A stretch of DNA of 64,000 nt, from contig SVMD01000006.1 in assembly GCA_015067615.1 (NCBI GenBank), forward strand, positions 1 to 64,000, written 5' to 3'. Positions within the stretch are counted from its first letter, which is position 1. Each line of letters opens with the position of its first letter. Below, one piece after another: positions 15,530-23,911 of the stretch. The DNA comes from Oscillospiraceae bacterium (GTDB lineage Bacteria > Bacillota > Clostridia > Oscillospirales > Oscillospiraceae). The notes under the pieces are model-generated. The model searched no databases and had not been told where the DNA came from. It worked only from the letters and a program-made list of their open reading frames with translations. A program made the position numbers and the translations under genes.

Positions 15530-16446
15530 TCGTTTTTCTTCTGATTCTTACGGCAGTGGTCCTGGGCGGCAGCTATTTTGCCTACCGGATGGCCTTCCAT
15601 TTTCCCAAAGAGCTGCGCAATCAGATTCCCTCCACCTCCTCGTCCCAGTATGACCCCTACCGAACCCGGATGAAGGAGATCTTCGAGGAGCTGTCCCGGC
15701 GGCCCTGCGAGACCGTGACCATCCGGTCCCGGGACGGCCTGACCCTCTCCGGCCGGTATTACCATACTGCCGAGGGTGCCCCACTGGATATCTGCTTCCA
15801 CGGCTACAAGAGCCACCCCTTCACGGATTTTTCCGGAGGCAGCGGACTGTGCATCGAAATGGGCCACAACGTTCTGCTCATCGACCAGCGGGCTCACCAC
15901 GCAAGCGAGGGAAAGGCCATCACCTTCGGCATTCAGGAGCGGTGGGACGCCCTGTCCTGGGTGGATTACGCCATTGACCGGTTCGGCAGCGATGTGAAAA
16001 TTACGCTTTACGGCATCTCCATGGGCGGCGCCACGGTGCTGATGGCCGCGGGACTGCCTCTGCCGGAGCAGGTGAAGGGCATCATTGCCGACTGCCCCTA
16101 CGCAAAGGCTGAGGACATTATTCTTGATGTAGGCCACAAGATGCACTATCCTCCCGGACTGATCCGGCCCTTCCTCCATCTGGGCGCGTTTCTCTTCGGC
16201 GGCTTCCGGCTGAATGAGACCGACGCAGTCCGCTCCGTTCAGAATACGAAGGTGCCCATTGTGATCATCCACGGTGAGGCGGACAGCTTTGTCCCCTGCG
16301 CCATGAGCGAAGCCGTGGAAAAAGCCAATCCCAGCATGGTCCGGCGCTTCACCTTCCCCGGCGCGGACCACGGCATCAGCTATCTGGTGGATGAGCAGCG
16401 GTATCGGCGCATTGTAACAGATTTTACAAACGAGATTCTTGAATAA
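15526..16446 (+). CDS. Membrane-anchored alpha/beta hydrolase (S33/DUF1749-like)
   Basis: 306 residues with an N-terminal hydrophobic anchor (MIVFLLILTAVVLGGSYFAY) and an alpha/beta-hydrolase fold. The nucleophile elbow is GISMGGATV (Ser near residue 165), the acid is in HGEADSFVP and the catalytic His in ADHGIS. HGYKSHPF and DQRAHHASEG match serine aminopeptidase/lysophospholipase-like members common in Clostridia. Substrate unknown. Translationally coupled to the HAD gene. Confidence 0.88.
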   Translation: MIVFLLILTAVVLGGSYFAYRMAFHFPKELRNQIPSTSSSQYDPYRTRMKEIFEELSRRPCETVTIRSRDGLTLSGRYYHTAEGAPLDICFHGYKSHPFTDFSGGSGLCIEMGHNVLLIDQRAHHASEGKAITFGIQERWDALSWVDYAIDRFGSDVKITLYGISMGGATVLMAAGLPLPEQVKGIIADCPYAKAEDIILDVGHKMHYPPGLIRPFLHLGAFLFGGFRLNETDAVRSVQNTKVPIVIIHGEADSFVPCAMSEAVEKANPSMVRRFTFPGADHGISYLVDEQRYRRIVTDFTNEILE

Positions 16447-16450
16447 GGAA

Positions 16451-16483
16451 AGCCCCGGCGGGATATCCCGCCGGGGCTCTCTT
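16451..16483. terminator. Bidirectional terminator
   Basis: 12-bp stem AGCCCCGGCGGG/CCCGCCGGGGCT with an ATAT loop between convergent genes. Confidence 0.9.
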
Positions 16484-17544
16484 TAACGCTGGTATTCGGT
16501 TCCTTCCACCACCACAGCAGACACATTTTTCAAATCCACAATGCGATTCAGGCAGTATGTTACATAACCATTCGGTTCCTGAACCATAGTGCCATAGGCG
16601 TAATTCATGACACCCTCATCACAAACCAGATATTCTGTTCCATCGTTGTAGCGAATCACCAGAGAATGGACCATGGTTTCATCACCAGCGTTCATGAGGC
16701 CCAGATCTCTTCCGTAAATCACAATACTCATGGGTGAAATCACAATATTGCCGTCAGCCAGCTTGACAGTGTCCATTCCCTCAGTATCACTCTGAACAGG
16801 CAGACTAATGCCTGCAACCGATTCCACACGATTACCCAGCTCATTCCAATCCAGATTCGGAGAGAAATTCAGGTAAATGTTTTCTCCCCTACCAGACGCC
16901 AGAATACTGACGTATCCTGCAAGGCTGAGTTTATTTTCTGTCGTCTCAGCCTGGATAATGTAGCTTTTCATGCTATGATTGCAGAATACCAGTTCTCCAC
17001 CAGGCCACCACAATTCGCCGTTTTTCTGAAGGGAATATCCGGTAACACCATTGGGATTTTCAATGGTATAGTACAGCAGGGCTGTATTGGTCTCTGTTTC
17101 AAAGGAATACGCCTCGATGGTCATGGTGTAATCTTCATAAGTGACAGTCTGACCAACTGCGGAAATATGCGGAGCAATCAGTTCCTGCGCCAGAGTCTCG
17201 TTCACGGGTTCCCGATCCTGTGCAGGAGCCTGCCACTGTGCCAGTCCATAGTCCCCCTTATCATAGGTGATGGTTTCTCCCTCAATATGGTCGTACCCAT
17301 TTTCGCCGAAGAACGCATCCAGCATATTTTCCGGATTTTCGTACACAACAAAGCCTGTATAGGCAAAAGCTGTCAGGACAAGCATACTGCACAGCAGAGC
17401 TCCCACGAAAACAATCCGAACCACTCTGGTAAAGCGAATCGCTTTCTGTTCCAATTTCATATTCATGACCCTCCTTGTTAAGCCGTCGGAGGCTTTGACC
17501 TGGGAAAACACATCCCTGTATTCCTGTTCATCAAACATCATCAT
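16483..17544 (-). CDS. Membrane anti-sigma-like protein paired with ECF sigma
   Basis: 353 residues: about 40 cytoplasmic residues (FDEQEYRDVFSQVKAS to KAIRFTR), one transmembrane helix (IVFVGALLCSMLVLTAFAY) and a roughly 290-residue extracellular domain with the DUF4179-like pattern of RsiV/RsiX-type regulators. It overlaps the sigma gene by 14 bases and would hold the sigma factor inactive until an envelope signal arrives. Three consecutive ATGs follow AGGAGG; the first or second is the likely start. The zinc HxxxCxxC motif of ZAS anti-sigma factors is absent. Confidence 0.78.
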   Translation of the reverse strand: MMMFDEQEYRDVFSQVKASDGLTRRVMNMKLEQKAIRFTRVVRIVFVGALLCSMLVLTAFAYTGFVVYENPENMLDAFFGENGYDHIEGETITYDKGDYGLAQWQAPAQDREPVNETLAQELIAPHISAVGQTVTYEDYTMTIEAYSFETETNTALLYYTIENPNGVTGYSLQKNGELWWPGGELVFCNHSMKSYIIQAETTENKLSLAGYVSILASGRGENIYLNFSPNLDWNELGNRVESVAGISLPVQSDTEGMDTVKLADGNIVISPMSIVIYGRDLGLMNAGDETMVHSLVIRYNDGTEYLVCDEGVMNYAYGTMVQEPNGYVTYCLNRIVDLKNVSAVVVEGTEYQR

Positions 17545-18013
17545 TCGCCTCCTGTAATTCCTTTTTGAGCAACTCCCGGCCCCGCTTCAGGTGGGAACAG
17601 ACCGTATTCTTAGGGATCCGCAGAATCTGGCCGATCTCCTGGGTGGAATAGCCTTCATAGTAATGCAGATAGATCGTCATGCGGTACTTCTTCGGCAGGC
17701 CCATCACCGCCCGGTACAGCTCCGAATGGGCGGGATTGTCGAAAGCCACCGCAGTCAGGTAGTCCTCGATGGCTTCAATCTTCCGCCAGGGGGACCGCAG
17801 CAGCTTCTTGCACTCGTTGACGGCCACCCGGATCAGCCAGGCACGGATATGCTCGTCACTTTCAAAGCTCCGCTTCTCTTTCAGCAGCTTCTCGAAGGTG
17901 ATCTGGGTCACATCCTCCGCATCCGCCGGATTTTTCAGATAATTCAGGGCCACCCGGAATACGGTATCTATGTACCGCCGGACCAGGCGGGTAAATTGCT
18001 CGTCGTTCATCAT
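17531..18013 (-). CDS. ECF RNA polymerase sigma factor
   Basis: 160-residue sigma-70 family factor with region 2 (FRVALNYLKNPADAEDVTQITFEKLL) and region 4 (LPKKYRMTIYLHYYEGYSTQEIGQIL, then KNTVCSHLKRGRELLKKEL). It resembles the SigV/SigX group. The start is ATG 18013, eight bases after AAGGAGA; a longer frame to 18064 has no RBS. The adjacent overlapping gene is its probable anti-sigma factor. The target promoters cannot be read from this window. Confidence 0.93.
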   Translation of the reverse strand: MMNDEQFTRLVRRYIDTVFRVALNYLKNPADAEDVTQITFEKLLKEKRSFESDEHIRAWLIRVAVNECKKLLRSPWRKIEAIEDYLTAVAFDNPAHSELYRAVMGLPKKYRMTIYLHYYEGYSTQEIGQILRIPKNTVCSHLKRGRELLKKELQEANDDV

Positions 18014-18103
18014 GTTTGGTTTCTCCTTGAAAAGCTTTTCACCAATAATATCCACGAGATGCACGTTTGATTGCAGCAGAAATACAGTTTTTTCACATTC
18101 TAC

Positions 18104-18131
18104 TTGATTTTATGGAAAAATGGAATACAAT
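18104..18131 (+). promoter_or_regulatory. Promoter of asnA
   Basis: TTGATT, 16-base spacer, TACAAT, 35 bases before the ATG. Confidence 0.6.
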
Positions 18132-18166
18132 AGGACCTATATTTCCCTATTGAGAGGTTGATTCCC

Positions 18167-19177
18167 ATGAACAAGATCTACATTCCCGAGGGCTACACGC
18201 CCATTCTGGATGAATACGATACCCAGCGGGCCATTGCCTATATCAAGGAGACCTTCCAGGAGGAGTTCTCCAATGCCCTGAACCTGAAGCGTGTCTCCGC
18301 TCCCCTGTTCGTCACCCAGGACTCCGGTCTGAACGACAACCTGAACGGCTACGAGCGGCCTGTCTCCTTCGACGTTCCCGCCGTGGGCGAGGATGCCCAG
18401 GTGGTCCATTCCCTGGCAAAGTGGAAGCGTCTGGCCCTGAAGCGGTATAACTTCCGTGTAGGCGGCGGACTGTACACCGACATGAACGCCATCCGCCGGG
18501 ACGAGGACCTGGACAATGTCCACTCCATCTACGTGGACCAGTGGGACTGGGAAAAGGTCATCACCCGGGACAACCGGAACAGCGAGTACTTAAAGCTCAT
18601 CGTCCGGGCCATTGTCCGGGCCATCTGCGATACCAATGACCGGCTCCATGTCCGGTTCCCCCAGCTGCGCACGGAACTGGACCGGGAGGTTTCCTTCATC
18701 ACCACCCAGGCCCTGGAGGATATGTACCCCGACCTGAAGACCGGCTCCGAGCGGGAAAAGGCCTACGTCAAGGAGCACCACACCGCCTGCATCATGCAGA
18801 TCGGCGGCAAGCTCCGCTCCGGCAAGCCCCACGACGGCCGCGCCCCCGACTACGACGACTGGCAGCTGAACTGCGACATCTTCTTCTGGGACGAGGTGCT
18901 GGGCCGGGCACTGGAGATCTCCTCCATGGGCATCCGTGTGGACGCCGAATCCCTGGACTACCAGCTTCGTGTCTCCGGCTGCGATGACCGCCGGGAGCTG
19001 CCCTTCCACAAGATGCTTCTGGGGGGTGAGCTGCCCCTGACCATCGGCGGCGGTATCGGCCAGAGCCGTCTTGCCATGCTGATGATGGGCTGCGCCCACA
19101 TCGGCGAGGTCCAGTCCTCCATCTGGGACCACGCCACCGTGGAGGCCTGCGAAAAGGCCGGTATCCGTCTGCTGTAA
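18167..19177 (+). CDS. asnA: Aspartate--ammonia ligase
   Basis: AsnA makes asparagine from aspartate, ammonia and ATP; it is structurally related to class II aspartyl-tRNA synthetases. 336 residues, typical length. Hallmarks: MNKIYIPEGYTPILDEY, LNLKRVSAPLFVTQDSGLND, RPVSFDVP, VVHSLAKWKRLAL, LYTDMNAIRRDE, YVDQWDWEKVI and the C-terminal GGGIGQSRLAM motif 3. ATG 18167 follows GAGAGG at nine bases. Single-gene unit upstream of an acetyltransferase gene. Confidence 0.97.
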   Translation: MNKIYIPEGYTPILDEYDTQRAIAYIKETFQEEFSNALNLKRVSAPLFVTQDSGLNDNLNGYERPVSFDVPAVGEDAQVVHSLAKWKRLALKRYNFRVGGGLYTDMNAIRRDEDLDNVHSIYVDQWDWEKVITRDNRNSEYLKLIVRAIVRAICDTNDRLHVRFPQLRTELDREVSFITTQALEDMYPDLKTGSEREKAYVKEHHTACIMQIGGKLRSGKPHDGRAPDYDDWQLNCDIFFWDEVLGRALEISSMGIRVDAESLDYQLRVSGCDDRRELPFHKMLLGGELPLTIGGGIGQSRLAMLMMGCAHIGEVQSSIWDHATVEACEKAGIRLL

Positions 19178-19233
19178 ATCATATACTCCAGGCAGGAGGC
19201 TTGCCCCTGCCGAAATTATAAGGGAGGAATACC

Positions 19234-19785
19234 ATGTATTTTGCGCCCAAGGAAATTACATTAAAGGACGGACGAATCGCCCTGCTCCGGTCCCCCCTGC
19301 CCTCCGACGCGGAAGCGGCCCTGGAATACCTGAAGATCACTGCCGGAGAGACGCCTTATCTTCTGCGGACCCCTGAGGAAATCCGGCTGACCGTTGCGGA
19401 TGAGGAGAAATTCCTCTCCCGGTTCCCCGATAACCCCAACTCCACCATGATCCTGTGCTTTGTGGAGGGAAAGCTGGCCGGCAACTGCCAGATCGACCGC
19501 CGGACAAAGCTGAAAAACAGGCACCGGGCCAGTGTGGCCATCGCACTGCAGAAAGAATTCTGGAATCTGGGCATCGGCACCGCATTGTTTGAAGAAATGA
19601 TATCCATTGCCGAAAGCTGGGGTGTGCTGCAGGTGGAGCTGGAGGTCATCGAGGGCAATGACCGGGCCATGGCCCTGTACCGCAAGATGGGCTTCGAGAC
19701 CGTGTCCTTCGTCCCCAACGCCATCCGGATGCCGGACGGCAGTTTTGTGCGGGAATTTCTCATGGTAAAGCCCCTGAAAAAATAA
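19234..19785 (+). CDS. GNAT N-acetyltransferase
   Basis: 183-residue acyl-CoA-dependent acetyltransferase. The CoA-binding region is LQKEFWNLGIGTALFEEMI (motif A, with the Q/RxxGxG/A variant NLGIGT), preceded by CQIDRRTKLKNRHRASVAI and followed by VIEGNDRAMALYRKMGFETV, typical of Rim/RimL-like GNATs. The acceptor is unknown. GGGAGGA lies upstream of ATG. A small hairpin (GGCAGG/CCTGCC) separates it from asnA, so read-through co-expression is possible. Confidence 0.9.
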   Translation: MYFAPKEITLKDGRIALLRSPLPSDAEAALEYLKITAGETPYLLRTPEEIRLTVADEEKFLSRFPDNPNSTMILCFVEGKLAGNCQIDRRTKLKNRHRASVAIALQKEFWNLGIGTALFEEMISIAESWGVLQVELEVIEGNDRAMALYRKMGFETVSFVPNAIRMPDGSFVREFLMVKPLKK

Positions 19786-19808
19786 ACAGAAAAAAGTAAA
19801 ATTAGGGC

Positions 19809-19837
19809 TTGACTTTTCTGAGACTATCGTGTATTAT
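19809..19837 (+). promoter_or_regulatory. Promoter of tRNA-Ser(GGA)
   Basis: TTGACT, 17-base spacer, TATTAT, about 30 bases ahead of the mature 5' end. Confidence 0.7.
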
Positions 19838-19867
19838 ATGCAAGTCGGCAAGAGAAGCCGCCCACAT

Positions 19868-19959
19868 GGAGCAGTATCGAAGTGGTCATAACGGGCACGA
19901 CTGGAAATCGTGTGTACCCCAAAAGGGTACCGAGGGTTCAAATCCCTCCTGCTCCGCCA
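19868..19959 (+). tRNA. tRNA-Ser(GGA)
   Basis: Acceptor arms GGAGCAG (19868-19874) and CTGCTCC (19949-19955), discriminator G and encoded CCA. The anticodon loop is CTGGAAA inside ACGA/TCGT, giving anticodon GGA at 19903-19905. A long variable arm (GTACCCCAAAAGGGTAC region) and GGTTCAAATCC T-arm are as expected for a type II serine tRNA. Confidence 0.97.
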
Positions 19960-19960
19960 T

Positions 19961-19998
19961 AAAAAAGAACCTCACCCAAAAGGGTGAGGTTCTTTTTT
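19961..19998 (+). terminator. Terminator of tRNA-Ser
   Basis: Stem AAAAAAGAACCTCACC/GGTGAGGTTCTTTTTT immediately after the CCA end. Confidence 0.92.
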
Positions 19999-20000
19999 AT

Positions 20001-20335
20001 TCCGCAGGTCGGATTTGAACAATTCAATGCAACAGTCCGGTGGACTGTTGCTTGCCGTCAGCTCGATGACGGCAACACATTGATTTTCATTTCCGCCGGA
20101 AATGAAAATGCAAACAAATCCCTCCTGCGTTGTCTCGTCTTCCACACTATCCAGTCGGATGGGGATTTTCTTTTTGGCGGAGCAGGAGAAAGGATTTGAA
20201 AGGACGGCCTGAGCGAAGCGAAGGTAAAAAAGTGTCCGGTGGACACTTTTTTAGTCCGTGGGAAAATCCCTCGTTTTTCAGACGCAGTCCGCAGGACTGT
20301 GGATGGAAAACGAGAACAGTTCACCAGCAGGCCCC
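20001..20335. repeat. Palindrome-rich non-coding element with tRNA-Ser 3'-end copies
   Basis: About 330 bases with no credible gene but dense stems: 20029-20051, 20052-20075, 20083-20109 (12-bp stem), 20226-20252 (12-bp stem) and 20285-20299, four of which share the cap TCCG-N-NGGA. CAAATCCCTCCTGC (20115-20128) is a direct copy of 19939-19952 in tRNA-Ser; 20175-20200 is an inverted copy of the tRNA 3' end including CCA, with a three-base insertion. Short frames here translate into low-complexity peptides and are not accepted as genes. Confidence 0.75.
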
Positions 20336-20362
20336 ATAAGAAAAACTTAATCTCTTCTTCGA

Positions 20363-20391
20363 TTGTATCTTAAAACTTCCTTCCCTATAAT
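20363..20391 (+). promoter_or_regulatory. Promoter of the VanZ-like gene
   Basis: TTGTAT, 17-base spacer, TATAAT, 28 bases before the ATG. Confidence 0.65.
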
Positions 20392-20418
20392 GAAGGCATC
20401 ACAATCGGAGGATTATTT

Positions 20419-20997
20419 ATGTATCTTCTTCTCCATACCGGCATTGACCTGCTGGCATCAGCATTTGCCCTGATTCCTGCCCTTCTTCTGCTGAATCATG
20501 TTCAATTCCGCAATCTTCGCCTGACCGGATTGTATTTGCTCTTTTCCCTGTACTTAAGTGCCCTCTGGCTGGTGACCGGACTTCCCACTATTCTTTCCCA
20601 CACTTTCGAGCCCACGTTCTATCTGCTTCCCATCCTCGGCATGGCCGACGATGTCCGAAACAGCATTCTCAACTGCATTCTGTTCCTGCCCCTGGGGTTT
20701 CTGCTTCCGCTGATCTGGACAAAGTACCGCAAATGGGGCGTCACGGTTCTCTTCGGTTTTTTCCTGTCCCTGGCTGTGGAACTGATGCAGATTTTTACTT
20801 ACCGGCTGACAGATGTGAATGATCTGATCACCAACACTGCGGGAACGGCACTGGGCTTCCTCCTGGCACGTCCCCTACTTTCAAAAAAGCAAGGACACCC
20901 CGTTTCCCATGCATTCCCTGTTGTCGCAGTCACTGCCTGTGCCATGTTTTTCGTGCAGACCCTGGTTTCCGGACTGCTCTGGAAGCTGATTCCATAA
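20419..20997 (+). CDS. VanZ-like membrane protein
   Basis: 192-residue protein with four to five hydrophobic helices and the VanZ core NILFLPLGFLL-type segment (NSILNCILFLPLGFLLPLIW), SLAVELMQIFT and the DVNDLITNTAGTALGFLLA ending. VanZ of Tn1546 gives low-level teicoplanin resistance, but most chromosomal VanZ-like proteins are of unknown role. RBS GGAGG nine bases ahead of ATG. Not near any other glycopeptide-resistance gene. Confidence 0.92.
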   Translation: MYLLLHTGIDLLASAFALIPALLLLNHVQFRNLRLTGLYLLFSLYLSALWLVTGLPTILSHTFEPTFYLLPILGMADDVRNSILNCILFLPLGFLLPLIWTKYRKWGVTVLFGFFLSLAVELMQIFTYRLTDVNDLITNTAGTALGFLLARPLLSKKQGHPVSHAFPVVAVTACAMFFVQTLVSGLLWKLIP

Positions 20998-21000
20998 GTT

Positions 21001-21027
21001 AAGCCCCGATCCTTTCGATCGGGGCTT
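21001..21027. terminator. Bidirectional terminator
   Basis: 11-bp stem AAGCCCCGATC/GATCGGGGCTT between convergent genes. Confidence 0.88.
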
Positions 21028-21036
21028 TCATCATTT

Positions 21037-21444
21037 TTAGCCGTATCCCCAGGTGCGCAGCACCCAGTCTTCTCCCTGATTCCGGGTCAGGACCCATTGC
21101 CAATTGCTGTATGTGCTGTTGGGATTCAGGCTGCCGTCGCCGCCGGAGGCATCCACATCGAATACAGAATACAGAACGATGGCCTCATCGGCACCATACT
21201 GCTGCGCCCACTCCCGGGCCGCCGGCTCGCTTTTGCTTTCGATGTACTCGATCTTCGTCATGGTGCAGCCGTCAAATTCCTTTCGGAAGTAGTTCATGGC
21301 CGTCTCCATGGCATCCTCGATCTCTGCTTCCGTAAACAACGCCGATTCTCCGGTAATCACCTGAACCTCGGAAGCATTTCCTCCGCCGCAGGCAGTCAAA
21401 AAGAACGCAAGCAGAGAAATGCACAGGATCATCCATTTTTTCAT
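21037..21444 (-). CDS. Small lipoprotein of unknown function
   Basis: 135 residues. Lipoprotein signal MKKWMILCISLLAFFLTAC, then an alpha/beta domain with TEAEIEDAMETAMNYFRKEF, EYIESKSEPAAREWAQQYGA and a C-terminal beta region containing GGDGSLNPNSTYSNWQWVL. I do not recognise a named family. RBS GGAGCG lies upstream of ATG. Monocistronic, convergent with the VanZ-like gene. Confidence 0.85.
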   Translation of the reverse strand: MKKWMILCISLLAFFLTACGGGNASEVQVITGESALFTEAEIEDAMETAMNYFRKEFDGCTMTKIEYIESKSEPAAREWAQQYGADEAIVLYSVFDVDASGGDGSLNPNSTYSNWQWVLTRNQGEDWVLRTWGYG

Positions 21445-21585
21445 GGGATCACGCTCCTTTGTTGGTTTGTACCAAGATAGCAGAATCCAGACGTACCCGC
21501 AACATAAGTTCGTAAACCTTACAGGAATCTTAAACCATTCTTAAAAATATGAGTCCGCTGATTCTTTTCGCAACCCTTTGGCTCC

Positions 21586-21615
21586 AAAAAAGCCACCCCG
21601 ATGGGGTGGCTTTTT
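21586..21615 (-). terminator. Terminator of tRNA-Thr
   Basis: 14-bp stem AAAAAAGCCACCCC/GGGGTGGCTTTTTT directly at the tRNA 3' end. Confidence 0.92.
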
Positions 21616-21691
21616 TGGAGCCAGTGACGTGACTCGAACACGCGACCTTCTCATTACGAGTGAGACGCACTACCGACTGTGCTACACTGGC
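21616..21691 (-). tRNA. tRNA-Thr(CGT)
   Basis: On the minus strand acceptor GCCAGTG pairs with CACTGGC, followed by T and CCA. The anticodon stem-loop is CTCACTCGTAATGAG, anticodon CGT (21656-21658 on plus), and the T-arm contains GTTCGAGTC. 76 bases with encoded CCA. Confidence 0.96.
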
Positions 21692-21696
21692 AGTTA

Positions 21697-21736
21697 TTAA
21701 CCCGGTTATTATACAGGCAACCGGGTTAAAAGTCAA
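21697..21736 (-). promoter_or_regulatory. tRNA-Thr promoter with spanning palindrome
   Basis: TTGACT (21731-21736), 17-base spacer, TATAAT (21708-21713) on the minus strand. A perfect 11-bp inverted repeat TTAACCCGGTT (21697-21707) / AACCGGGTTAA (21719-21729) brackets the -10 box. Confidence 0.75.
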
Positions 21737-21743
21737 CTGAAAT

Positions 21744-22310
21744 TTATACCTTTGCGCCTACTTCCCGGATCTTCTCCCGGAGGGAGATCAGATCATCGAA
21801 GGTTTCGGGCCGTTTGCTCACATCCCGGAGCAGTGCGGAGGGGTGGTAGATAGCTGTCATCCAGATATCGCCCTTTTTCACCCATTGGCCATGCTGCCGG
21901 GTGATGCGGTAATTCTCATCGATCAGCTTTTTTGCCGCGATGCGGCCCAGGCAGACAATGATTTTGGGCTTCACCAGGGCCACCTGGTTTCGAAGATAGC
22001 CGATGCAGGCATCCTGCTCCGTCTCCAGGGGATCCCGGTTCCGGGGCGGACGGCATTTGACGATGTTGGAGATATACACATTCTCCTTCCGGCTCAGGTC
22101 AATGATGGAGAGCATATCATCCAGCAGCCTTCCTGCCGGGCCTACAAAGGGGATTCCCTGCAGATCCTCCTGTTCGCCGGGGCCCTCGCCCACGAACATC
22201 ACATCGGCGCATTCATTGCCTACGCCAAAAACCACATTGTGCCGCTGTTCACACAGGCCGCAGCGTCGGCAGTCGGCACATTCCGCCTTTAATCCGTTCC
22301 AATCATTCAT
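21744..22310 (-). CDS. Type-4 (Fe-S) uracil-DNA glycosylase
   Basis: 188-residue DNA repair enzyme that removes uracil from DNA. Family 4 features: N-terminal Cys cluster ([10 protein letters not shown]), motif [20 protein letters not shown] (residues 41-60), [13 protein letters not shown] with a further cluster cysteine, [10 protein letters not shown], and the HPSALLR motif near residue 160. The ATG at 22310 follows AAGGAG by eight bases and overlaps the end of the carboxypeptidase gene by eight bases, so the two are probably co-transcribed. Confidence 0.95.
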   Translation of the reverse strand: MNDWNGLKAECADCRRCGLCEQRHNVVFGVGNECADVMFVGEGPGEQEDLQGIPFVGPAGRLLDDMLSIIDLSRKENVYISNIVKCRPPRNRDPLETEQDACIGYLRNQVALVKPKIIVCLGRIAAKKLIDENYRITRQHGQWVKKGDIWMTAIYHPSALLRDVSKRPETFDDLISLREKIREVGAKV

Positions 22311-23799
22311 AACGGCGGCTCCTTCTGCGGGCAGCACGGCGGCGGGCCTTACGGCGCTCGCCACGGATCCGGCGGATATTATTGATCACCAGGTAAACGC
22401 CAAACAGCGCAGCCAGGCCCAAAATCACAAGGCCCAGGGACTGGAAGAAGTTCCAGATGTCAGAGTCGTCCCGGGAGGCCACTGAATGGATGGTCACACC
22501 GGAATTGACGGTGGAACGCACATTGTTCATAGCGAAAACCTGAGACTCGGTGACACAGGAGGTCCGGTACCAGACCTGCACGGTAGCGATCTTCTGATCC
22601 CTTGCGACAGGGGCATAGAGCCCTCCGCCTTCCACATTGTAGCGGAAGATCAGGTTATCCAGCGTACAGTCCTTGGGAAGCACGGAATTGACGGAAATAT
22701 CCGGATAACCCACTACATCACATTCACCGCCCTCTACAGGGAACTGGTTCAGGGCCAGATCCGGATAAAGGACCTTCGCAATCCGGTAACCATCAAAGGA
22801 AAAGTCCAGCAGATCGAACATCTCCTCAAAATTACCATAGTATGTAACCTTGCCATCCTGGGACTCACGCTCCGTACCCATAACCAGCAGGATAAGCTTC
22901 ATGTCATTTTTTTCTGCCGTACAGATCAGAGAGCTGCCTGCGCCGGCGGTGGAGCTTGTCTTGCCGCCGGTGACTTCACTGCGATGGAACTGAGGAAGGA
23001 TCAGCTGGTAGATCAGGTAGTTGTCGGAGGTGATTTCCCGTTCCTTCTCACTCTTGTTAGTGGCCGGCATATCATAGGTTTCCGCGCCAAAGAACATGCA
23101 GAACGTCTCATTTTTAATGGCTTCCATGACGATCTTCACCATATCCCGGGCAGTTGTATACTGTTCGGGATCGTCCAGACCGGTGGAATTGGTAAAATGG
23201 GTATCGGTGCAGCCCATCTGGGCAACCCGCTGGTTCATCATCTCCACAAAGGCTTCCTGGGTTCCTGCCACATGACCGGCAATGTTCAGCGCCGCATCGT
23301 TGGCGGATGCCAGCATCATCCAGTAGATCAGGATATCCAGTGTGGTCTCTTCTCCTTCTTTCAGGTCTGCCACAATGGCCTTGTAAGGCAGAGAGGAATT
23401 CCACTTGGTGGAAAAAACGACCTTTTCTGTCACATCGCACTCCTCAATGGCAATAAGGGCCGTGACGATTTTGGCAAGGGAGCCGGGATACATACGGATA
23501 TCGGGATTATATGAGTACAGCACCGTCTCGGTGTTTACCTCAAAGATAAAGGCAGACTGTGCCGTTTCCAGCATCCGCTCGGTACCACCCAGAGGAGTCT
23601 GACCGTTGATAGTACGGCAGCCGTTGGAGATAGGGACACCGCCGTATGCCAGCTGGGGCGGCTCCTCATAGGGGATGGTCTCCTCCTCTGTGGGAACCTG
23701 GGTGGCTTCTGTGGTTTCCGTGGCATAAACGGAGAAAGGCACACTCTGCACCAGCAGCATCAGGCACAGCAGCAAACTCAAAATTCTGATTTTTTTCAT
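22303..23799 (-). CDS. D-alanyl-D-alanine carboxypeptidase, DacF/PBP5 type
   Basis: Class C-like low-molecular-weight penicillin-binding protein, 498 residues, trimming the terminal D-Ala of peptidoglycan stem peptides outside the membrane. Signal peptide at the start; SxxK motif is [13 protein letters not shown] (about residue 107), SxN is [12 protein letters not shown], and the third motif region reads [11 protein letters not shown], that is KTS rather than the usual KTG. A Thr/Glu-rich linker follows the signal. The C-terminus has a transmembrane anchor ([17 protein letters not shown]) and a very basic tail. Promoter at 23865-23893. Confidence 0.92.
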   Translation of the reverse strand: MKKIRILSLLLCLMLLVQSVPFSVYATETTEATQVPTEEETIPYEEPPQLAYGGVPISNGCRTINGQTPLGGTERMLETAQSAFIFEVNTETVLYSYNPDIRMYPGSLAKIVTALIAIEECDVTEKVVFSTKWNSSLPYKAIVADLKEGEETTLDILIYWMMLASANDAALNIAGHVAGTQEAFVEMMNQRVAQMGCTDTHFTNSTGLDDPEQYTTARDMVKIVMEAIKNETFCMFFGAETYDMPATNKSEKEREITSDNYLIYQLILPQFHRSEVTGGKTSSTAGAGSSLICTAEKNDMKLILLVMGTERESQDGKVTYYGNFEEMFDLLDFSFDGYRIAKVLYPDLALNQFPVEGGECDVVGYPDISVNSVLPKDCTLDNLIFRYNVEGGGLYAPVARDQKIATVQVWYRTSCVTESQVFAMNNVRSTVNSGVTIHSVASRDDSDIWNFFQSLGLVILGLAALFGVYLVINNIRRIRGERRKARRRAARRRSRRYE

Positions 23800-23864
23800 A
23801 TTTCTCCCTCAATATTGGATCCGCGGACTTGTCCGGGGAAAAAAAGTCGTGTATAATGAGCTAT

Positions 23865-23893
23865 ATTATATCAGCTTTTTTCTATATAGTCAA
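23865..23893 (-). promoter_or_regulatory. Promoter of the dacF-like/udg operon
   Basis: Minus strand TTGACT (23888-23893), 17-base spacer, TATAAT (23865-23870). Confidence 0.75.
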
Positions 23894-23911
23894 TCCGGGA
23901 GGTTTCATCCC

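Noticed and set aside
20130..20339. Short proteins in the tRNA-Ser flanking element
   Set aside because: They translate inverted repeats and tRNA-like sequence; such peptides recur in clostridial databases as annotation artefacts.
2824..20997. Vancomycin/teicoplanin resistance locus suggested by VanX-like and VanZ-like genes
   Set aside because: The two genes are 17 kb apart, and no vanH, vanA/B ligase or vanRS genes are nearby; both families are common in susceptible Firmicutes.
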